Part shown: positions 32,845 to 41,341 of the stretch, in pieces
Position numbering within the stretch: position 1 is the first letter of the stretch
Layout: every line of letters starts with the position of its first letter
From: Lachnospira multipara ATCC 19207
Lineage (GTDB): Bacteria > Bacillota > Clostridia > Lachnospirales > Lachnospiraceae
NCBI RefSeq assembly: GCF_000424105.1
Contig: NZ_AUJG01000001.1
Span: 434,001 to 498,000 of the forward strand
Length of the DNA stretch: 64,000 nucleotides
Direction of reading: 5' to 3'
Notes under the pieces: model-generated
What the model was told of the DNA's origin: nothing
Database searches by the model: none
What the model saw: only the letters and a program-made list of their open reading frames with translations
Made by a program: the position numbers and the translations under genes

Positions 32845-34812
32845 ATGAAAGATGGTTTTGTAAGAGTTGCAAGTATGACTCCTAAGGTAACAGTAGCGGA
32901 TGTTAGAGCAAATCTTGAGGCAGTTAAGGTCTTAATGAAGGAAGCTTATGACAAGGGTGCAGCTATTGTTTCTTTTCCAGAGCTAGTTTTAACTGGCTAT
33001 ACTTGTAATGATTTATTTTTACAAAAAAAGCTATTAGATGAGGCTAAAAAGGCTTTAGTAGAGTTAAAGGAATATTCTAGTGAATTTCCTGGAACTCTTT
33101 TCTTTATTGGACTTCCATTACAGGTAAAGTCTAAGCTTTACAATGTTGTGGCAGCAGTAAAGGATGGAGAAATTTGCGGCTTTACAACAAAAAAGTATAT
33201 TCCAAACTATGGGGAATTCTATGAGGCAAGATGGTTTAATCCGGGTCCTGTTAAAGGGGATTTTATAGAATTTGGTGAGGACTACATTCCGTTTTCAAAT
33301 GAACTTTGCTATAAATTTTCAAATTTCGAGGACTTAATCGTAGGCGTTGAAATTTGCGAGGATTTATGGACAGTTAACCCACCAAGTACATCTATGGTTA
33401 CAGTGCAGGGGGCATCTTTAATTGTCAATGCTTCGGCAAGTAACGAGCTTATTGGCAAGGCAAACTATAGAAAGAGCCTTGTATCAAGTACTTCAGCTAG
33501 ACTTCTTTGCGCTTATGTTTACACAAGTGCAGGTGAGGGCGAATCCACTCAGGATATTGTCTTCTCAGGTCATAATATTATTGCTGAAAATGGTAGCGTG
33601 CTCGCAGAGTCTAAGCGTTTTAGCGGCGAGAGCATCTATGCTGATATTGATGTTGAAAAGTTAGTTGCCGAAAGACGCAGAATGTCTACCTTTAGAGCAA
33701 ATGAGGATAGATCAGCAGATTTTGCAGCTATAATTAATCTTGATGAAATTAGAAAATTAGACTTAGAGCTTAATAGATTTTATGATAAGGCACCTTTCGT
33801 ACCTTCTGATAAGGAGGAGAGAGATGCAAGATGTGAGGAAATCTTAAATATTCAGTCTTATGGCTTAAAGAAGAGATTAGAACATACTCATTCTAAGTCA
33901 GCGGTTATTGGTATTTCAGGTGGCCTTGATTCTACACTTGCATTACTTGTTACTGCAAGAGCCTTTGATTTATTAGGTTTAGATAGAAAGGGCATTACTT
34001 GTGTAACAATGCCTGGATTTGGTACAACTGATAGAACTTATTCTAATGCAGTTTTACTTACAAAGAAGCTAGGTTGTTCTTTAAGGGAGATTAGCATTGT
34101 AGATGCTGTTAGACAACATTTTCATGATATTAATCACGATGAGTCAGTGCATGATGTCACTTATGAGAACAGTCAGGCAAGAGAGCGTACACAGCTTTTA
34201 ATGGATATTGCTAATCAAACAGCAGGTCTTGTAATAGGTACAGGGGATTTATCAGAGTTAGCTCTTGGTTGGGCTACATACAACGGCGATCACATGTCTA
34301 TGTATGCTGTAAATGTATCTATACCTAAGACTTTGGTAAGACATTTGGTTAGATTTTATGCTGATACATGTAAGGAAGAGGAATTATCTAGAGTCTTACT
34401 TGATGTACTTGATACACCAGTATCTCCAGAGCTTTTACCACCAGATAAGGATGGCAAGATTGCTCAAAAAACTGAGGATTTAGTAGGCCCTTATGAGTTA
34501 CATGATTTTTTCCTTTATCACATGTTAAGATTTGGCATGACACCAAAGAAATTATTTAGAATTGCAAAGCTAGCTTTTGCAGAGGAAATCAAAGAAAATA
34601 CATATTCGGATGCTATAATCTACAAATGGCTTCGTACCTTTACTTGGAGATTCTTTGCTCAACAGTTTAAGCGTTCTTGTTTACCAGATGGACCTAAGGT
34701 TGGTTCTGTAGCAGTATCACCAAGGGGAGATTTAAGAATGCCAAGTGATGCAAGCTCACATATTTGGATGCTTGAACTTGACGAACTTAAAGAAGAGCTA
34801 GGTATAGAATAA
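32845..34812 (+). CDS. nadE: Glutamine-dependent NAD+ synthetase
   Basis: Amidates nicotinic acid adenine dinucleotide to NAD using glutamine. 655 residues in two domains. The nitrilase-like glutaminase (1-280) has the triad Glu in FPELVLTGYTCND, Lys in KKYIPNYGEFYE and Cys in VGVEICEDLW. The synthetase (about 340-640) has the PP-loop GISGGLDSTLALL and GTGDLSELALGWATYNGDHMSMY. Length and domain order fit the long form found in many Gram-positives. The start follows the PAS gene by 12 bases and has AAGGAG. Confidence 0.95.
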   Translation: MKDGFVRVASMTPKVTVADVRANLEAVKVLMKEAYDKGAAIVSFPELVLTGYTCNDLFLQKKLLDEAKKALVELKEYSSEFPGTLFFIGLPLQVKSKLYNVVAAVKDGEICGFTTKKYIPNYGEFYEARWFNPGPVKGDFIEFGEDYIPFSNELCYKFSNFEDLIVGVEICEDLWTVNPPSTSMVTVQGASLIVNASASNELIGKANYRKSLVSSTSARLLCAYVYTSAGEGESTQDIVFSGHNIIAENGSVLAESKRFSGESIYADIDVEKLVAERRRMSTFRANEDRSADFAAIINLDEIRKLDLELNRFYDKAPFVPSDKEERDARCEEILNIQSYGLKKRLEHTHSKSAVIGISGGLDSTLALLVTARAFDLLGLDRKGITCVTMPGFGTTDRTYSNAVLLTKKLGCSLREISIVDAVRQHFHDINHDESVHDVTYENSQARERTQLLMDIANQTAGLVIGTGDLSELALGWATYNGDHMSMYAVNVSIPKTLVRHLVRFYADTCKEEELSRVLLDVLDTPVSPELLPPDKDGKIAQKTEDLVGPYELHDFFLYHMLRFGMTPKKLFRIAKLAFAEEIKENTYSDAIIYKWLRTFTWRFFAQQFKRSCLPDGPKVGSVAVSPRGDLRMPSDASSHIWMLELDELKEELGIE

Positions 34813-34831
34813 TTTATGGAGGTTTCAAAAA

Positions 34832-35818
34832 ATGGGAAAGAAACAGGAAAGTAATGACAATACTGGAAAAGTCGTTACTAAGTATGACAAGAAGGTAGCT
34901 AAAAGAAAGGAAGAGGAACGTAAGGCAAAGCGTAATAAATTTATTGCAAAAATCGTTGCCTTATGCCTCGTGGCAATTATTGTAATTAGCGGTGTTGCTG
35001 CATTTTCTTTAAGATACTATAGAATTCATACACAGTTTATTAAGGTTAATAATGAAAATGTAAGCGAAATCGAATTTGATTTCTATTACGGCATGACTAA
35101 GTCCACATTATTTAATACTACACTTTATAGCGACATGACATATCTTGATTATTATGAGAATTACTTAGGCTATAGTTCTTCAAAGAAGGATAAGGCTCAG
35201 ACATATTCTGATGATTACACATGGTATGATTATTTCGCATCACAGACAGTTGATACAATTAAGGAATATAAGGCATTATTACAGTTAGCTAGTGAAGCTG
35301 GTTACGAGTATACAACAGCTGATGATGACTACAATGAATTTGTTGAAAATATTACATCAACAGCAGAGTCTAATAGTATGTCCGTTAAGGAATATGTTAA
35401 GTCACTTTACGGCGACAATGCTAGCCTTTCAAATATCAAGTCATATATTCTTGAAGTTTTAGAGGCTCAGAGCTACCTTGAGCAGTTACAGGAAGAACTT
35501 GCTGCAACTGATGAAGAAGTAGCTGCTTATATTGCTGAAAACTACTCAAGCGATTCTACAGAATCAACTGATTCAACAGAATCTACAGATTCTACAGAGG
35601 ATAGTTCTACTGATTATGATGAAGATGAGATTAGATCAACAATTCTAAGCCAGAAGTATAACGAGGTTATTAGCCCTGTTATGGAGGCTATGAGCTTTAC
35701 TAATATTCATAACAGAATTAAGATGTACAGCTCATCTACAAGCTCAGATTCAGAGGATTCTGACACAAGCGAGGAATCAACAGAAGAATCACAAGAGTCA
35801 ACTAGTCAGGCTGAATAA
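34832..35818 (+). CDS. Membrane-anchored SurA/PrsA-N-like protein
   Basis: 328 residues. A Lys-rich cytoplasmic tail (1-35) is followed by one membrane helix (about 36-58) and an extracellular helical domain (LRYYRIHTQFIKVNNENVSEIEFDFYYG onward). That domain resembles the chaperone part of SurA/PrsA foldases but has no recognisable rotamase domain. A low-complexity Ser/Thr/Asp/Glu repeat (STESTDSTESTDSTED, about 245-262) interrupts it, and a second acidic Ser-rich tail ends the protein. GGAGG precedes the ATG, 19 bases after nadE. The role is probably in secretion or the envelope; the family is not certain. Confidence 0.55.
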   Translation: MGKKQESNDNTGKVVTKYDKKVAKRKEEERKAKRNKFIAKIVALCLVAIIVISGVAAFSLRYYRIHTQFIKVNNENVSEIEFDFYYGMTKSTLFNTTLYSDMTYLDYYENYLGYSSSKKDKAQTYSDDYTWYDYFASQTVDTIKEYKALLQLASEAGYEYTTADDDYNEFVENITSTAESNSMSVKEYVKSLYGDNASLSNIKSYILEVLEAQSYLEQLQEELAATDEEVAAYIAENYSSDSTESTDSTESTDSTEDSSTDYDEDEIRSTILSQKYNEVISPVMEAMSFTNIHNRIKMYSSSTSSDSEDSDTSEESTEESQESTSQAE

Positions 35819-35836
35819 TTAAAAGAAAGTTTAGTT

Positions 35837-35860
35837 AGGCGCCATTTTGGCGCCTTTTTT
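35837..35860 (+). terminator. Terminator after the foldase-like gene
   Basis: AGGCGCC (35837-35843), loop ATTTT, GGCGCCT (35849-35855), then six T. Confidence 0.9.
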
Positions 35861-35894
35861 GACAATAGACTAGGCTTGAAAGGGAATTAGATTT

Positions 35895-36542
35895 ATGAAT
35901 TACGAAGATTTATATAAATATAAATATGCCATTTTTGATTTAGATGGAACTTTACTAGATTCTTCTGATGTTTGGACAAAGGTGGATGAGGAATTTTTAA
36001 GAAAAAGAAATATTCCTATGACAGAGGAATATGCCATTGAAATTAAAAAGCATAATTTTGAATCTGGCGCAGTTTATACAGTTGAGAGATACAATTTAGA
36101 GGAAGATCCAAAAGACATAGTAAATGAATGGTATGGCATGGCAATTAAGGCCTATAGAGAGGACATTATGCTAAAGCCTGGGGCCTTTGATTTACTTAAG
36201 AAGATGAAGGACTTAAATATTAAGCTTGCAGTGGCTACCTCTTCAGATGAGGTACTTTATAAGGATTGCTTAATTAGAAACGGCATTTATGACTTCTTTG
36301 ATGTCTTTGTACAGACTAAGGAAGTTAATAGAGGAAAGGAATTTCCTGATGTCTATATAGAGGCGGCAAAGCGTATTGGAGCAGATATTAGTGATTGTCT
36401 TGTATTTGAAGATTTATATGTTGCTATAAATGCAGCAAAATCCGCAGGTTTTAAAACTATTGGCGTATTTGATAAGTCTAATTTAGATGATATTGATGCC
36501 ATTAAGGATGCTTCTGATTATTACATAGAGCAATATTGCTAA
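35895..36542 (+). CDS. HAD-family phosphatase (beta-phosphoglucomutase-like)
   Basis: 215 residues. Motif I FDLDGTLLDSSDVW, motif II VATSSDE, the lysine in VNRGKEFPDVY and motif IV CLVFEDLYVAINAAKSAG are all present. The motif I helix cap (residues 17-80) places it in the beta-PGM/phosphatase subgroup. GAAAGGGA precedes the ATG. The gene is single, between a terminator and mscL. The substrate cannot be inferred. Confidence 0.85.
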   Translation: MNYEDLYKYKYAIFDLDGTLLDSSDVWTKVDEEFLRKRNIPMTEEYAIEIKKHNFESGAVYTVERYNLEEDPKDIVNEWYGMAIKAYREDIMLKPGAFDLLKKMKDLNIKLAVATSSDEVLYKDCLIRNGIYDFFDVFVQTKEVNRGKEFPDVYIEAAKRIGADISDCLVFEDLYVAINAAKSAGFKTIGVFDKSNLDDIDAIKDASDYYIEQYC

Positions 36543-36619
36543 TCTAGGGCATTAGTAAGGGAGAATTGTTATAAGATTGATTTTTCTATTGCCAATTTTA
36601 ATGAAATAAACTAAAATAA

Positions 36620-36652
36620 ATTCTAGAAGTGTTTTAGAAAGCTTTCTAGAAT
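36620..36652. promoter_or_regulatory. Inverted repeat upstream of mscL
   Basis: ATTCTAGAA (36620-36628) and TTCTAGAAT (36644-36652) form a perfect 9-bp inverted repeat, 40 bases before the mscL start. It could be an operator or an mRNA hairpin; no T tract follows. Confidence 0.35.
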
Positions 36653-36692
36653 AATATCAAGAATAAATCTATGAATTGGGGAGGATTATCAT

Positions 36693-37115
36693 ATGAAAAA
36701 ATTCTTTAAAGAATTCAAGGAATTCGCGCTTAAGGGAAATGTAATGGATATGGCAGTCGGCGTTATCATTGGTGCTGCATTTGGTAGTATTGTAACAGCC
36801 CTTACAACTGATTTCATCAATCCATTAATCAACTCAATTGGTGGTGCTAGCTTTGGTGGTAAGATACATTTACCATGGTCTGGCACAGGTGAGAATGCTC
36901 AGTATCTTTTATGGGGTGATTTCTTAACACAGGTTGTAAACTTCATTATTATGGCTTTTTGTATCTTTGTTATGGTTAAGGCTATTAATAAGCTTACAAG
37001 TCTTGGTAAGAAGGAAGAAGTTAAGGACCCAACAGAGAAGGAGTGTCCATACTGTTTTAGTAAGATTTCAATTAAGGCAACACGTTGCCCACATTGTACA
37101 TCTGAATTAAAGTAG
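36693..37115 (+). CDS. mscL: Large-conductance mechanosensitive channel with zinc ribbon
   Basis: Opens under membrane tension to release solutes during osmotic downshock. 140 residues. The N-terminal FKEFALKGNVMDMAVGVIIGAAFGSIV is the pore helix, and TM2 is around 77-97. The usual Lys/Glu-rich C-terminal helix bundle is replaced by a zinc ribbon: Cys118, Cys121, Cys132 and Cys135 (CPYC and CPHC). This variant occurs in some Gram-positives. GGAGG precedes the ATG. Confidence 0.95.
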   Translation: MKKFFKEFKEFALKGNVMDMAVGVIIGAAFGSIVTALTTDFINPLINSIGGASFGGKIHLPWSGTGENAQYLLWGDFLTQVVNFIIMAFCIFVMVKAINKLTSLGKKEEVKDPTEKECPYCFSKISIKATRCPHCTSELK

Positions 37116-37151
37116 GATAATAAGTAAAGCTTAGGAAAAGATTAGTGAATA

Positions 37152-37182
37152 AAAGGGATAGGTAAGTTGCTATCCCTTTTTT
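37152..37182 (+). terminator. Terminator after mscL
   Basis: AAAGGGATAG (37152-37161) pairs with CTATCCCTTT (37170-37179), followed by TTT. Confidence 0.85.
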
Positions 37183-37204
37183 GATTTACTAGCAAAAATG
37201 CAAT

Positions 37205-37260
37205 AAAAAAGAAGCCAGGCATCAATAGGTCTCCCTCCTATCATTACTAGCTTCTTTTTT
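37205..37260. terminator. Second hairpin downstream of mscL
   Basis: AAAAAAGAAGC (37205-37215) pairs with GCTTCTTTTTT (37250-37260) across a 34-base apical region holding a small TAGG/CCTA pairing. It is symmetrical and possibly bidirectional. The stretch 37261-37551 beyond it holds no gene I can support. Confidence 0.6.
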
Positions 37261-37551
37261 ATTTTACTTTTTGTTAATAAAAGGCCTCCCAACTTTTCAT
37301 CAACGTAAACCTATATAATACTGTGTCACGATCTTAATTTATACACAGTCTTGTTTCTTTCTTACAAGAAAATATTAACATAGTATTAAAATTTCTTATT
37401 CACTCCAAAAGGGGGGTATTTCTATCAAAACGAATCGCTTTTGTACTTATTCCTATACATTAAATTTTTATTAACAAAAATTGAAAGTAATATGTTATAC
37501 TCAACCACAGTGTTTATCCTTTAAAATCGGGGGTTATTAGGTAAGGAATTT

Positions 37552-39366
37552 ATGAATTTAAAAGCTTTTTTAAAAGATAATCGATTAATGATAGATGGCG
37601 CTTTTGGTACATATTATAACAATCTTTTTGATACTAATGAATTACCAGAATTTGCCAATATAACTAATAAAGATAGGGTAATTAATATCCATAAAGAATA
37701 TATAGAGGCTGGTGCTAAGCTTATTAGAACTAACACCTTTGCATGTAATAGCATAAGCCTTGATACAAGTATAGATAGGGTTAAGGACTATATAAGAGCT
37801 GCTATTTTTAATGCTAGAACAGCTATTAAATTAGCGAAGAAAGAAGCTAATAAGGAAGATGAGCTTGGCGATAGCGATACATTTTTAGCAGCATCCATAG
37901 GGCCTATCCCATTTAGTGACTTAATGGATAGAGAGATGCTTACAAAGGAGTATCTTGAGATAGTTTCTGCCTTTATTGAAGAAGGGGTTGAAATCTTTGA
38001 TTTTGAGACATTTGATAGCCTAGATTACATAATGGAGGCTATTAAGCTTGCTAGTAAACATGGTGAGGTTTTAGTAAGTTTTTCCGTAAATCAGTATGGA
38101 TATAGTAATGCTGGCCTTTCTGCAAGACATTTATTAGAGGATGCCAACAATTGCGAGGAAATCTTTGCAACAGGCTTTAATTGCGGGGTTGGACCTAGTC
38201 ACATGGAGGCAATTATAAAGAAGCTTAGCTATATGATAACTAAGCCACTTATAACAGTTCCTAATGTGGGTTATCCTTCTAATGTCAGCGGTAGAATGGT
38301 TTTCCTTAATCAGAACGTGGATTATTTTAAAGAAAGAATTGATAACTTACTTGACTGTGGCGTTGATATTATTGGAGGCTGTTGTGGTACTAATCCAAAG
38401 CATATCAAGGCTATAGCTAAGGACTTCGATTTTAAGGGAAAAGTTCGTAATAATGACAATAAGGTAAAGGAGACAAGGAAAGAAGCAGTTACTGATGCAG
38501 CCTTTTATAATAAGCCTAATCAGGCTAGTGGTAAGCTAATTGCTGTTGAGCTTGCACCTCCTCTAAACGGAGATGATGAGAAGCTTATTTCTTCGGCTCT
38601 TTATTTAAAGAATAAGGGTGTGGATGTGCTTACTTTCCCTGATTCACCTTCGGGTAGAACAAGAGCAGATTCCATTCTTGTGGCTAATAAAGTAAATATC
38701 GAGACAGGAATGTGCGTTATGCCACACATTTGCTGCAGAGATAAGAACGCAATTGCTATTAGATCTCAGTTACTTGGAGCTTATGTTAATGACATTAAGA
38801 ATTTCCTTGTAATTACAGGAGATCCCATTCCATCAATTGTTCGTTCAAGCGTAAAGTCAGTATTTAACTTTGATTCTGTGGGGCTTATGAATATCATTAA
38901 GGATATGAATTGCGACCAGTTTAATCAAAGTCAGATGGTCTTTGGTGGTGCTATTAATCAGGGCAGAAGTAATTTTAAGGTAGAGCTAAATCGCGTCCTT
39001 AAAAAGCTTGAGGCCGGCGCTACATTTTTCTTTACACAACCAATATTTAGTAAAGAGGATATTGATAGGCTAAGGACTATAAAAGAGGCTGTGGGAGATA
39101 GGGCAAAGATATTAGCGGGGATTATGCCTTTAGTAAGCCTTAAGAATGCTAGCTTTATGAAAAATGAAATGGCAGGAATTAACGTTACTGATGAAATTAT
39201 TTCCATGTATCGAGAGGACATGACAAAGGAAGAGGGAGAAGAGGTTGGTATTAAGGTGGCAAAGTCTGTTATAAGTCAGACTAAGGACTTTATTGACGGC
39301 TATTATTTTTCATTTCCTTTTAATAGAGTTTATCTTTTGGATAGAATTGTTAGTGACGAACTTTAA
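37552..39366 (+). CDS. Bifunctional homocysteine S-methyltransferase / methylenetetrahydrofolate reductase
   Basis: 604 residues in two domains. Residues 1-300 are a homocysteine methyltransferase barrel: MIDGAFGTYYNN, the zinc Cys in GFNCGVGP, and the Cys pair in GGCCGTNPKHIKAIA. Residues 325-600 are a MetF-type FAD barrel: VELAPPLNGDDEK, RAGATFFFTQPIF-like KLEAGATFFFTQPIF and LAGIMPLVS. Together they could pass one-carbon units to methionine. The upstream 200 bases contain no SAM riboswitch that I can recognise. The stop codon TAA is part of the 131-bp element, copy 2. Confidence 0.92.
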   Translation: MNLKAFLKDNRLMIDGAFGTYYNNLFDTNELPEFANITNKDRVINIHKEYIEAGAKLIRTNTFACNSISLDTSIDRVKDYIRAAIFNARTAIKLAKKEANKEDELGDSDTFLAASIGPIPFSDLMDREMLTKEYLEIVSAFIEEGVEIFDFETFDSLDYIMEAIKLASKHGEVLVSFSVNQYGYSNAGLSARHLLEDANNCEEIFATGFNCGVGPSHMEAIIKKLSYMITKPLITVPNVGYPSNVSGRMVFLNQNVDYFKERIDNLLDCGVDIIGGCCGTNPKHIKAIAKDFDFKGKVRNNDNKVKETRKEAVTDAAFYNKPNQASGKLIAVELAPPLNGDDEKLISSALYLKNKGVDVLTFPDSPSGRTRADSILVANKVNIETGMCVMPHICCRDKNAIAIRSQLLGAYVNDIKNFLVITGDPIPSIVRSSVKSVFNFDSVGLMNIIKDMNCDQFNQSQMVFGGAINQGRSNFKVELNRVLKKLEAGATFFFTQPIFSKEDIDRLRTIKEAVGDRAKILAGIMPLVSLKNASFMKNEMAGINVTDEIISMYREDMTKEEGEEVGIKVAKSVISQTKDFIDGYYFSFPFNRVYLLDRIVSDEL

Positions 39367-39491
39367 CTCAGTCGGAGTACAAGCTCCGACTGAGTTAAAC
39401 GCTCCGCGAGGATGCGCACGGATTCGGACAGGAAATTGTCTGCTGAAGCAGACCCGAATCCGGCGCGCAAGACTCGCGAGCGAGTCTTGAC
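39361..39491 (+). repeat. 131-bp structured GC-rich element, copy 2
   Basis: Second copy of the element at 23379, with two differences in 131 positions. Here the first stem is perfect over 16 bp (39362-39377 with 39384-39399). The element begins inside the last sense codon, so its TTTAA supplies the stop codon of the upstream methyltransferase gene. Later stems are GGATTCGG/CCGAATCC, GTCTGC/GCAGAC with a TGAA loop, and CAAGACTCG/CGAGTCTTG. It is followed by CTTTTT, so it may end transcription here. Confidence 0.85.
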
Positions 39492-39572
39492 TTTTTGATA
39501 AAAAGCGACGTAATTGACACATTTTCGGGACTTTATTTATATTTAAGAAAATGTAACAAAGCCAGTATTTAC

Positions 39573-39588
39573 GGGGCTTTGCGCCCCT
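39573..39588. repeat. Short GGGGC/GCCCC hairpin
   Basis: GGGGC, loop TTTGC, GCCCC, at about 39573-39588, just upstream of a strong promoter. It is GC-rich for the region. No T tract follows. Confidence 0.4.
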
Positions 39589-39595
39589 TGTGTAA

Positions 39596-39624
39596 TTGAC
39601 TATTAATAGTATATATGTTATAAT
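39596..39624 (+). promoter_or_regulatory. Strong sigma-A promoter of the small HTH-like gene
   Basis: TTGACT (39596-39601), a 17-bp spacer and TATAAT (39619-39624), the best consensus promoter seen in the window. It leaves a leader of about 175 nt before the next start codon. Confidence 0.8.
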
Positions 39625-39631
39625 TAGGCAA

Positions 39632-39790
39632 ATGTGAATCGGATTGATATCTACATTACGATTTAGAATTCTTTCTCCCAAAAGAATTTTAAAAGACAGT
39701 TTTAATACCCGGTTAGAATTGTCTATATAAGATAAGAGAAACAATCTTTGTTTCTTACTTAGTTGCATTTATATAGCAAAGTAACAAGTC
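39632..39790 (+). promoter_or_regulatory. Long structured leader before the 59-residue ORF
   Basis: Predicted pairings include AATTCTTT/AAAGAATT (about 39667-39690), AGACA/TGTCT (about 39693-39724) and GAAACAA/TTGTTTC (about 39737-39753). I recognise no known riboswitch. There is no clear terminator. Confidence 0.35.
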
Positions 39791-39805
39791 GGAGGTTTTA
39801 AGTAT

Positions 39806-39985
39806 ATGAGTATGAAAATGGATGAAACTCAGGTAAAACATTTTATTATTACTGAGAGAAGAAAGGGAACAACCATTGAAGAACTAGTATTTATCCTTCA
39901 TGATAATGGGGTTCCAGACTATGAAATATCTAATTTTCTTGATTTATCAATTAGATATGTGGAAGATGTTTTGAGTGACGGTTAA
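39806..39985 (+). CDS. 59-residue helix-turn-helix-like protein
   Basis: An ORF of 59 codons with GGAGG at 39791-39795 before ATGAGTATG. Residues 20-55 (GTTIEELVFILHDNG, then VPDYEISNFLDLSIRYVEDVL) read as two or three helices, similar to a sigma-70 region 4 or RpoE-like helix-turn-helix. I do not recognise a named family. It is followed after 63 bases by a small membrane protein and may share its transcript. The strong promoter and structured leader argue that it is real. Confidence 0.6.
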   Translation: MSMKMDETQVKHFIITERRKGTTIEELVFILHDNGVPDYEISNFLDLSIRYVEDVLSDG

Positions 39986-40048
39986 AACTTATTTTAATAT
40001 TTTTTATGGGAGGGGTAATATATTTAAGAAAGATAGAGAGGTATTTTG

Positions 40049-40444
40049 ATGGAAGTTTTAAAAATATCTATTACTTCTGAAGAATCAAGAAGTTATCATA
40101 ATATATTTGGACGATTAAAGGCACTTAATCTTGTAGACTGGTTAAAGGCTTATATTGTCTCAGTTATTTATGTTGTAATATTAGGAGTGGCTTTTTATGC
40201 CTTAGCTAGACAGACAGCACTTTATGTGTGGTTTGTAGTTCCTACAGCATTTAAGCTAGTAGCTTTTTTAATTCTTTTGTTTATAGCAGCTATGCAGCGT
40301 TCAGCCAATAAGCAGGTGGCTAATCTTCTTAATAAGTATTTTGTAAGTAACTTACAGGAAGAGATTTTAAGGGGAAAGATAAGACTTAAAAAAGTTAAAG
40401 TTGTAAAAGACAAGATACTAGTATATTATAGAAAAGATGAGTAA
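40049..40444 (+). CDS. Small two-TM membrane protein
   Basis: About 131 residues. The ATG at 40049 has AGAGAGG upstream; a TTG lies one codon before it. Two membrane segments (about 33-53 and 62-84) are preceded by an amphipathic N-terminus and followed by a basic cytoplasmic tail (GKIRLKKVKVVKDKILVYYRK). I do not recognise the family. The terminator follows closely, so it ends the short unit that begins with the 59-residue ORF. Confidence 0.55.
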   Translation: MEVLKISITSEESRSYHNIFGRLKALNLVDWLKAYIVSVIYVVILGVAFYALARQTALYVWFVVPTAFKLVAFLILLFIAAMQRSANKQVANLLNKYFVSNLQEEILRGKIRLKKVKVVKDKILVYYRKDE

Positions 40445-40469
40445 ATCTCATAAATAAATATGACTATTT

Positions 40470-40499
40470 AAAGTGCGGCGCTTTTTGCCCGCACTTTTT
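40470..40499 (+). terminator. Terminator after the small membrane protein
   Basis: AAAGTGCGG (40470-40478) pairs with CCGCACTTT (40489-40497), then TT. Confidence 0.85.
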
Positions 40500-40527
40500 G
40501 TACGAATAAGAATTACGAGGCATAAGT

Positions 40528-41319
40528 ATGAAAGTTGGTTTTTTTGATTCTGGTATAGGCGGATTATCCACTCTACATCAAAGTATGAAGGTTTTACCAG
40601 AGGTGGACTACTATTTCTACGCGGACACAGATCATGTGCCTTACGGAGAAAAGTCCATTGAAGAGATAAGAAAATTAGTTGATCATGCAGTTGGATTTCT
40701 AGTTGATAAGGGTTGTGAAGTTATTGTCCTTGCTTGTAATACAGCTACAACAGCAGCTATAACACCTCTTCGTAATAAGTATAAGATTCCAGTAATTGGA
40801 ATCGAACCTGCTGTTAAACCGGCAGTTGCCCACTGTAAGGATAAGAGAGTTATGGTTATGGCAACACCAGTTACAGCTAAAGAACCGAAATTAAAGAATC
40901 TTATTTTGAAGTATGATTTGGAGAATAAGGTTGATGTCGTTCCAATGCCAGGTCTTGTTAGACTAGCACAAAACGATGAATTTTCGGGAGATAGACTCCT
41001 TAATTATATTCACAAAGCATTAGCAGATTATAATTTAGCTGACTACTCACAATTAGTGCTTGGATGCACACATTTTAATTATTTCAAAGACACATTTGCA
41101 AAGGTATTCCCAAATGATATTGAAATGTTAGATGGAAATTTAGGTGTTTCAAATCATCTAAGGGAAACAATTATTAACACAGGTCTTGTAAAGGAAGAAG
41201 AACTAGTTGGAAGAGGCAGCGTGGAATACTATTATTCAGACCGTAAGATTGAAGATGGAGAAGAACTAGAACATATCAAGGCTCTTCACCAGAGATTAGA
41301 GAGAAATCTTAAGTTATAG
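40528..41319 (+). CDS. murI: Glutamate racemase
   Basis: Makes D-glutamate for peptidoglycan. 263 residues. The two catalytic cysteines are in VLACNTATTAA and VLGCTHFNYF, and the start FFDSGIGGLSTL is typical. The substrate-binding YADTDHVPYGEKS is present. ACGAGG precedes the ATG. The gene stands between unrelated genes; the FliB-like gene starts 22 bases after its stop, possibly on the same transcript. Confidence 0.93.
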   Translation: MKVGFFDSGIGGLSTLHQSMKVLPEVDYYFYADTDHVPYGEKSIEEIRKLVDHAVGFLVDKGCEVIVLACNTATTAAITPLRNKYKIPVIGIEPAVKPAVAHCKDKRVMVMATPVTAKEPKLKNLILKYDLENKVDVVPMPGLVRLAQNDEFSGDRLLNYIHKALADYNLADYSQLVLGCTHFNYFKDTFAKVFPNDIEMLDGNLGVSNHLRETIINTGLVKEEELVGRGSVEYYYSDRKIEDGEELEHIKALHQRLERNLKL

Positions 41320-41341
41320 ATTAGATAAGGGTAAATAAATT

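Noticed and set aside
37270-37551. SAM or cobalamin riboswitch before the methyltransferase/reductase gene
   Set aside because: No matching conserved blocks and no terminator near the start; only an ACTGTGT/ACACAGT pairing near 37320-37350 was seen.
39293-39768. ORFs on both strands across 39293-39490 and 39310-39768
   Set aside because: They translate the 131-bp structured element and its flanks; no ribosome sites, and the reading is explained by high GC palindromes.
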